The notes under the pieces: model-generated
Told to the model about the DNA's origin: nothing
The model's database searches: none
Seen by the model: only the letters and a program-made list of their open reading frames with translations
Assembly: GCA_964304625.1 (NCBI GenBank)
Contig: OZ199838.1
Coordinates: 4,092,001-4,156,000, forward strand
Direction of reading: 5' to 3'
Origin: Kudoa neothunni
Taxonomy: Eukaryota; Cnidaria
DNA: 64,000 bases
Position numbers and translations under genes: made by a program
Shown here: positions 59,535 through 64,000 of the stretch, in pieces
Layout: each line of letters starts with the position of its first letter
Position numbering within the stretch: the first letter of the stretch is position 1

Positions 59535-59569
59535 GTGACAAGACTGGAGTTAGAACCATTCCGACTTTA

Positions 59570-60235
59570 TTTGGGGATAAACTTCATGTCGAGTGCCATT
59601 ATTTATTTTTGTACAATTAGACATTGTTTTTGGTATTTTTATCATGATACTAATAGTCACATATAAACAAGATCGAAAATCGAGGTATTGATTTCAGAGT
59701 GCACCTCACTGCTCTATTATCTCGTCATTATCCATGTTATATTATGGCTCAGGATGTTCCACGCCCCAGCAGAGTCCTTTATTTTACGTTCGAAAATTTG
59801 TATTCCCATTAAAATTTTTTCGCGCTTCATCGATGGGTCGTGGCTTATATGTTGGAAAAAACTGATGTAGACCCTTGTCTTACTCTCTACAGAGTTTGAG
59901 GTTTAACCCACTAAACATCCTCTCCTATAGGCGATCACCCTCAAAACTCTATGCTTTCAATAGATTGATGCTTTCTCCGTGGGGTCGGTGATAAATATTT
60001 TTTATTGCATGATACGTCTTGACAATTCGAACGTCTAATTCAACATCCTCTGTTAGGACGAACTAAAACTGCTTGTTAAATTACACTTATAATGCAATCG
60101 CACTCTAAAGACAGTTCCCATTACGGGATAGGGTCTAAGCGCCAACGAAAATCCGACCGGGTTTGAACTTGCTACCCCAAGATTTGTAATTGGCTGTCCA
60201 TTGGTGTGACCTTAATTTACTTGTCAGCTGTTAAC
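59570..60235 (-). repeat. tRNA-derived SINE, diverged copy
   Basis: On the minus strand a head near 60220 reads ATGGACAGCCAATTACAAAT, then TTGGGGTAGCAAGTTCAAAC, a good T-arm and B box. The body carries GGTTTAACCCACTAAACATC near 59898-59920 as in the other copies. Confidence 0.5.
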
Positions 60236-61100
60236 CTATCTAAGAGTTCAATACCGGAAAATTAAAATTTTCTAAAATCTGTTAGTATTCAATTAGTAAA
60301 TTATTATTTAGGACTTAGAGTTAAAAATCAATAAAAATTAAGATAAACGTCACCATAATAAAATTAAAACGTTTGTTAATAGGAAAATTCCGACTCAAAT
60401 AAAAATCCGGTTAAATAATTGAAGCAGAAATAAACAATTGCCCAATTTTTCATAAAGTAATTAGTAAAATCAGCATTTCTATACTCATATTTTAGATTTA
60501 TGACCGGTTCAAGTCAAACCACTTCAATATTATGATATATTATAATACTGAGGTTTGTGGGTTTAAAACATGGCGAAGAATTTTTAAACTAATTTAGAAA
60601 ATTTATTTAATTGAAAAATATTTTTTGAACGAGTTGGAACCACCTCGTATGTATGGGCTATTATCTCGATGTCACTTATCACAAAATGTGACATTGATAT
60701 ATGCAAAAACTTTAATTTTTTTCTAATATAATAAACAGATGTAAAAATGTACCCAATAAAAATGATTTTTTCCACTTTTGGAATCTAATGAGTCTTCGCG
60801 AATAAATTTTTTCATACATAAATTAAAAAATCTTTTATAGCCGCATAATTTTTATATTTATGAAATGATTCTATATTTTATAAATATCGCTGTTTAGACA
60901 TTAATTCCTTGAACAAAAGTATTAAACGATTTTTAACGTATCGAAAAAGAAAACGCAAACTTTGAATGGGTTAATGCAATTATCCGGGTTTATATTGAAT
61001 GATGATTTTCGGAACATTTTTGGTGAAAAAAATTATTAAATTAAGCAATTACATAAAAATTTTAAATAGTTATGACACATTTTTAACACACCAAATACGT
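60236..61100. other. Intergenic, AT-rich
   Basis: Nothing was recognised. Confidence 0.5.
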
Positions 61101-61191
61101 TTAACCCTCCGATATCCAGGAAAAAACTTACGCGCATACCTGGGGATGGACACTGTGTCCATCCCCAAAAAGCATTGAAGTAAATAAATTA

Positions 61192-62293
61192 ACAATGAAT
61201 TATTCAGAAAAAAATTTGTTTTACATTTTATAAACTTTATTTTTTGTTTATCACAAGTGGATTGATCATACGTACTGCAGTTTGTGCGGCATCGTTTATT
61301 GGGAGATCTGTTAGAGACACAATAATGTCCGTATTTTCTTGGCCTATCGTTTATCTTTTCATTGTTATTTTGCATAATTGTTTTAAATTCTTCTAATAGT
61401 TCTACTGAAAGCTTTTTGAAGAATTATCTTTTGCACTGAAGTTTGTCTTAATTAAGAACTTGAGGGTCCTAGTCCCATGCAATTGAAATGCATTGTGTGC
61501 TGTCGCGTCTGTTATGTTGTATAATACAGCTATTAGCTAGCGTCTAGAACAGTAAAGGTCAACATATTCGATCTTATCCAACTCCTCCTTTTTAGGATAA
61601 TAAATTTTTGCCCCCATGTCTTTTTATGATTATTCTGTGAAGTCTTCAGATAATAAATATATTTCGATGCAAAATGATAATTATTATAAATACTAAATAT
61701 TTATACGTGAATGGACGAATTGTTGATGTGAGAATTAATAAGTTTACATTAAAAATTAATTATATACTTACATGTATCGTAAAAACATGGAATAGTTTTC
61801 ACAAAAAAATTTTTCATTAATTCTTCAGGTCAAAAAATAAATGATTTGAATAGAAAACTTGAGTTTTGTAATAATTTTTTAGTCTTCTGGCAATCTTTGT
61901 AGTTTAATGAAAATTGGAAACTTCCTTATAATATTCTTGGATCTGATTAAACTTTACGCAGAACAAACAATAAGAAATTTCCACGTCCGTCGAACCTCTG
62001 GCACTTATTCACTGATGTAAAACCTTAGTTTCTATAAAATATATTTGAAGAATTTGTTCACCTTTCGATTCGAGTTGGCTGTAAATATTACTTGTCCTTG
62101 ACTCCCCCCCCCCCCCCACCGCAGGAATGACGTTTGATGAGTCTTCGATTTCAATATTGCTGTCAAAATCAGGGTTATCGTCCTCATCGTTAATGGGTCC
62201 AACAATAATTGTGTCTATTTTCTCAATATTTTCGGATCAACTTATATCAGAATCCTCTGATGAATTAAACATAAAACCCTCGCCATTATTCAT
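61192..62293 (-). pseudogene. piggyBac transposase remnant
   Basis: The N-terminal acidic region starts at an ATG at 62293 (MNNGEGFMFNSSEDSDIS, a stop, then DEDDNPDFDSNIEIEDSS). The C-terminal cysteine-rich domain lies at about 61250-61350 (RKYGHYC, RCRTNCSTYDQSTCDKQK). The catalytic core between them is deleted or too decayed to read, so this copy cannot be active. Confidence 0.6.
62104..62117. repeat. Run of 14 C
   Basis: It is an unbroken C run, unusual in AT-rich DNA, inside the piggyBac remnant. Confidence 0.95.
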
Positions 62294-63034
62294 TGTTAGG
62301 CTGATGGGCTTCTACGAACATCCCGTTTTATCCAAAAAATGGCATGGAATATTCCAGAATAATTGAGAATAGCATAGACGTATCGGTAAAGTTTGAGAAT
62401 ATATTAGAAACTTCTGGGAAAATATAAAAATCTAAGATAACTGCGTGATTGACTAGATAATCGCAGAGTCCACGAACATTTGTAGACATATCCTGTCTCA
62501 ATTGAATACACATAAAAACGATACTTAGACTCAAACAAAAATTTTAAACTAAGTTTCTTTTCTAGTTGAATATCCAAAAACCTCATTGTTATGAAATTTA
62601 TAATGCATTATCTCGAAAACCATCGAGAAATACTGGAGTGTCACTCTTAATCGCTTGGAAGTGAACATTCCTATTAGAATTTATGAAATTATAACTTATT
62701 TTAACCTTACTAACTTTAATTGGAAATATAAAATATTTCTTTAAAAATCACTAAGTAAAATATCAATATTATAAAACTTTTATTGGAGTAATAAATTTAA
62801 AACACTTTGTTGGACAGCGTGTCAACCTCCAGGTATGCGCTGAACTTTTTTTTAAATTAATGATTTATATATCTTAGACTTAGAAAAATTAGCTAGAATT
62901 GAGTACATGAAATGAACATTCCATTGAAATAAAATACAAGAAATAAAAATACTTAGAGACCTTTAAAAGAATATTATATTTAAGAAACTCATCATAGTGG
63001 ACACTCTGTCCACGTCCAGGCATCGGGGGGTTGT

Positions 63035-63781
63035 ATGTTTAACTCAACTCGATCATTAAAACGCAATCAACAATTGTCTTCAAAAACCACATAGCATATA
63101 GAATATAAGATATAATCACATGATATTTTGCCATGTATTTTGTTATGCTTTTATTTTATGTCGCGTTAAATATTTATTTTTATCTTTAAAACCAAATGAA
63201 TCGTTGAAAATTGTAATAAATATGGTTATTTCATATTTTTCTAATTTGACGACCTAATAATATTAAATTTTTGACATTAAATGTTAAATTGAAATGGAAT
63301 TACATTGAAGATTAATAATTAACAAATGCGTACATTATTTCATAAGCACCAAAGAGAAAAGAAAAAATAAAATTATTTAAATTCCGAAAGAATTGTAGAA
63401 TTATAAGGTTAATAAAGAAAAAATTATTTAATATCTTGCATTAATTTGTGCAATATAAAAAATTTTACCTGGTGGTTTTATTTTCCATCATGAGTAGCAT
63501 CGAATGAAAATATGTTTTTAATTGCATGATTAAAATAATACATACTTAGATCATATTATTCATATTCCATATAATTTACGAGGGATAATTACAGAAATTA
63601 AACAAAAAACATATTTTTGTAAGAACAAAATTTGGAGTGATGTATTTTTTAAACACAAAGTCATTAAAATCTTTATTAATAATGGAATTATCTCTTTTAT
63701 GTGCAATATCAAATGTACTCATTAGCGATTAATTATTGTATATTTATTTGATTCAAATTTTTTTCGAAAAAACGATAAATA
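63035..63781. other. Intergenic, AT-rich
   Basis: Nothing was recognised. Confidence 0.5.
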
Positions 63782-63961
63782 ATGACACAACTAGAAGTCC
63801 ATAATTCAACTACTCAATCAAAGGAGTTATTAGTGAATAATATGGATTGGAGGTATCCCCAAGCATGGTTAGGATACGTACGTAATGGTCCTTTAGATCG
63901 TATCTATGTAGGTTTGACTAAACGATCATTCAATAATCAACAAAAATCCGCCATCAATTAA
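63782..63961 (+). CDS. Possible first exon of an unrecognised gene
   Basis: From ATG at 63782 an open frame of 59 codons reads MTQLEVHNSTTQSKELLVNN, then MDWRYPQAWLGYVRNGPLDR and IYVGLTKRSF. The composition (W, Y, P, G) is unlike random AT-rich DNA and NGPLDRIY looks conserved. GTAGGTT follows DRIY at 63908 and could be a donor, with an AG acceptor at about 63977-63978. No family was recognised and the gene would continue past the window. Confidence 0.35.
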   Translation: MTQLEVHNSTTQSKELLVNNMDWRYPQAWLGYVRNGPLDRIYVGLTKRSFNNQQKSAIN

Positions 63962-64000
63962 AATACATATATTATAGCGATCATTCTTTTGAGGTTTCTC

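Larger units (their letters stand above)
61101..63034 (-). mobile_element. piggyBac element, decayed
   Basis: TTAA at 61101 is followed by CCCTCCGATATCCAGG. The right end in inverse reads CCCCCCGATGCCTGGAC (ending about 63030), where the TTAA has become TTGT. Inside the left end is a near-perfect palindrome at 61142-61166 with arms GGGGATGGACAC; inside the right end is the related GGACACTCTGTCC. Transposase remnants lie on the minus strand. Confidence 0.78.

Noticed and set aside
1-64000. CRISPR arrays, prokaryotic operons, rRNA or intact tRNA genes
   Set aside because: None was seen; the tRNA-like matches all belong to SINE heads that lack a proper acceptor stem.

Overview
The window is AT-rich nuclear DNA from a eukaryote with very short spliceosomal introns. 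The introns I could place are 38-78 bp, nearly all GT...AG. The gene set (CPSF1, NOP9, URI1, RhoGDI, METTL17, RFC4, VPS15, PP2A-B55) and the hAT, piggyBac, Tc1/mariner, pogo and Helitron-like elements point to a fast-evolving animal or close relative. The lineage cannot be fixed from the sequence. All exon boundaries were inferred by eye from splice sites, reading-frame continuity and remembered family patterns. No database search was run.

Layout. 0.6-4.5 kb: 3' two-thirds of CPSF1 (+, 22 exons). 5.5-6 kb: a tRNA-derived SINE. 7.7-10.7 kb: NOP9 (-) and URI1 (+), divergent, with 84 bp between their start codons. 10.8-13 kb: a decayed piggyBac element. 14-16.6 kb: a piggyBac-type element split by a hAT element. 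17.6-18.6 kb: a hAT remnant. 18.9-19.7 kb: RhoGDI (-). 21-26.9 kb: hAT, Tc1 and Helitron-like elements. 29.4-29.8 kb: a MITE inside a SINE. 30.3-33.1 kb: METTL17 (+) and an unrecognised gene (-), convergent. 34.5-36.4 kb: a piggyBac copy with two nonsense codons. 36.4-38.7 kb: hAT inside hAT. 39.1-40.6 kb: RFC4 (-, 11 exons). 41.1-42.7 kb: a hAT-like element with an unknown protein fragment. 43.4-44.8 kb: a CENP-B/jerky-type transposase remnant. 46.2-50.9 kb: VPS15 (+), whose WD40 half is riddled with single-base frameshifts. 51.2-52.9 kb: a possible small gene and a piggyBac element. 53.7-60.2 kb: SINE copies, a divergent PP2A B55 gene and a clean hAT element. 61.1-63 kb: a further piggyBac remnant. 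The window ends in what may be the first exon of another gene.

The host genes are housekeeping genes with no shared pathway: mRNA 3' processing, ribosome biogenesis, prefoldin-like assembly, Rho regulation, mitoribosome assembly, replication clamp loading, PI3K/autophagy and phosphatase targeting. The most distinctive content is the mobile DNA. It includes several piggyBac-type families whose ends carry a short GGGG...CCCC palindrome, several perfect nested insertions with intact target-site duplications, and transposase genes with introns of the same 39 bp size as host introns.
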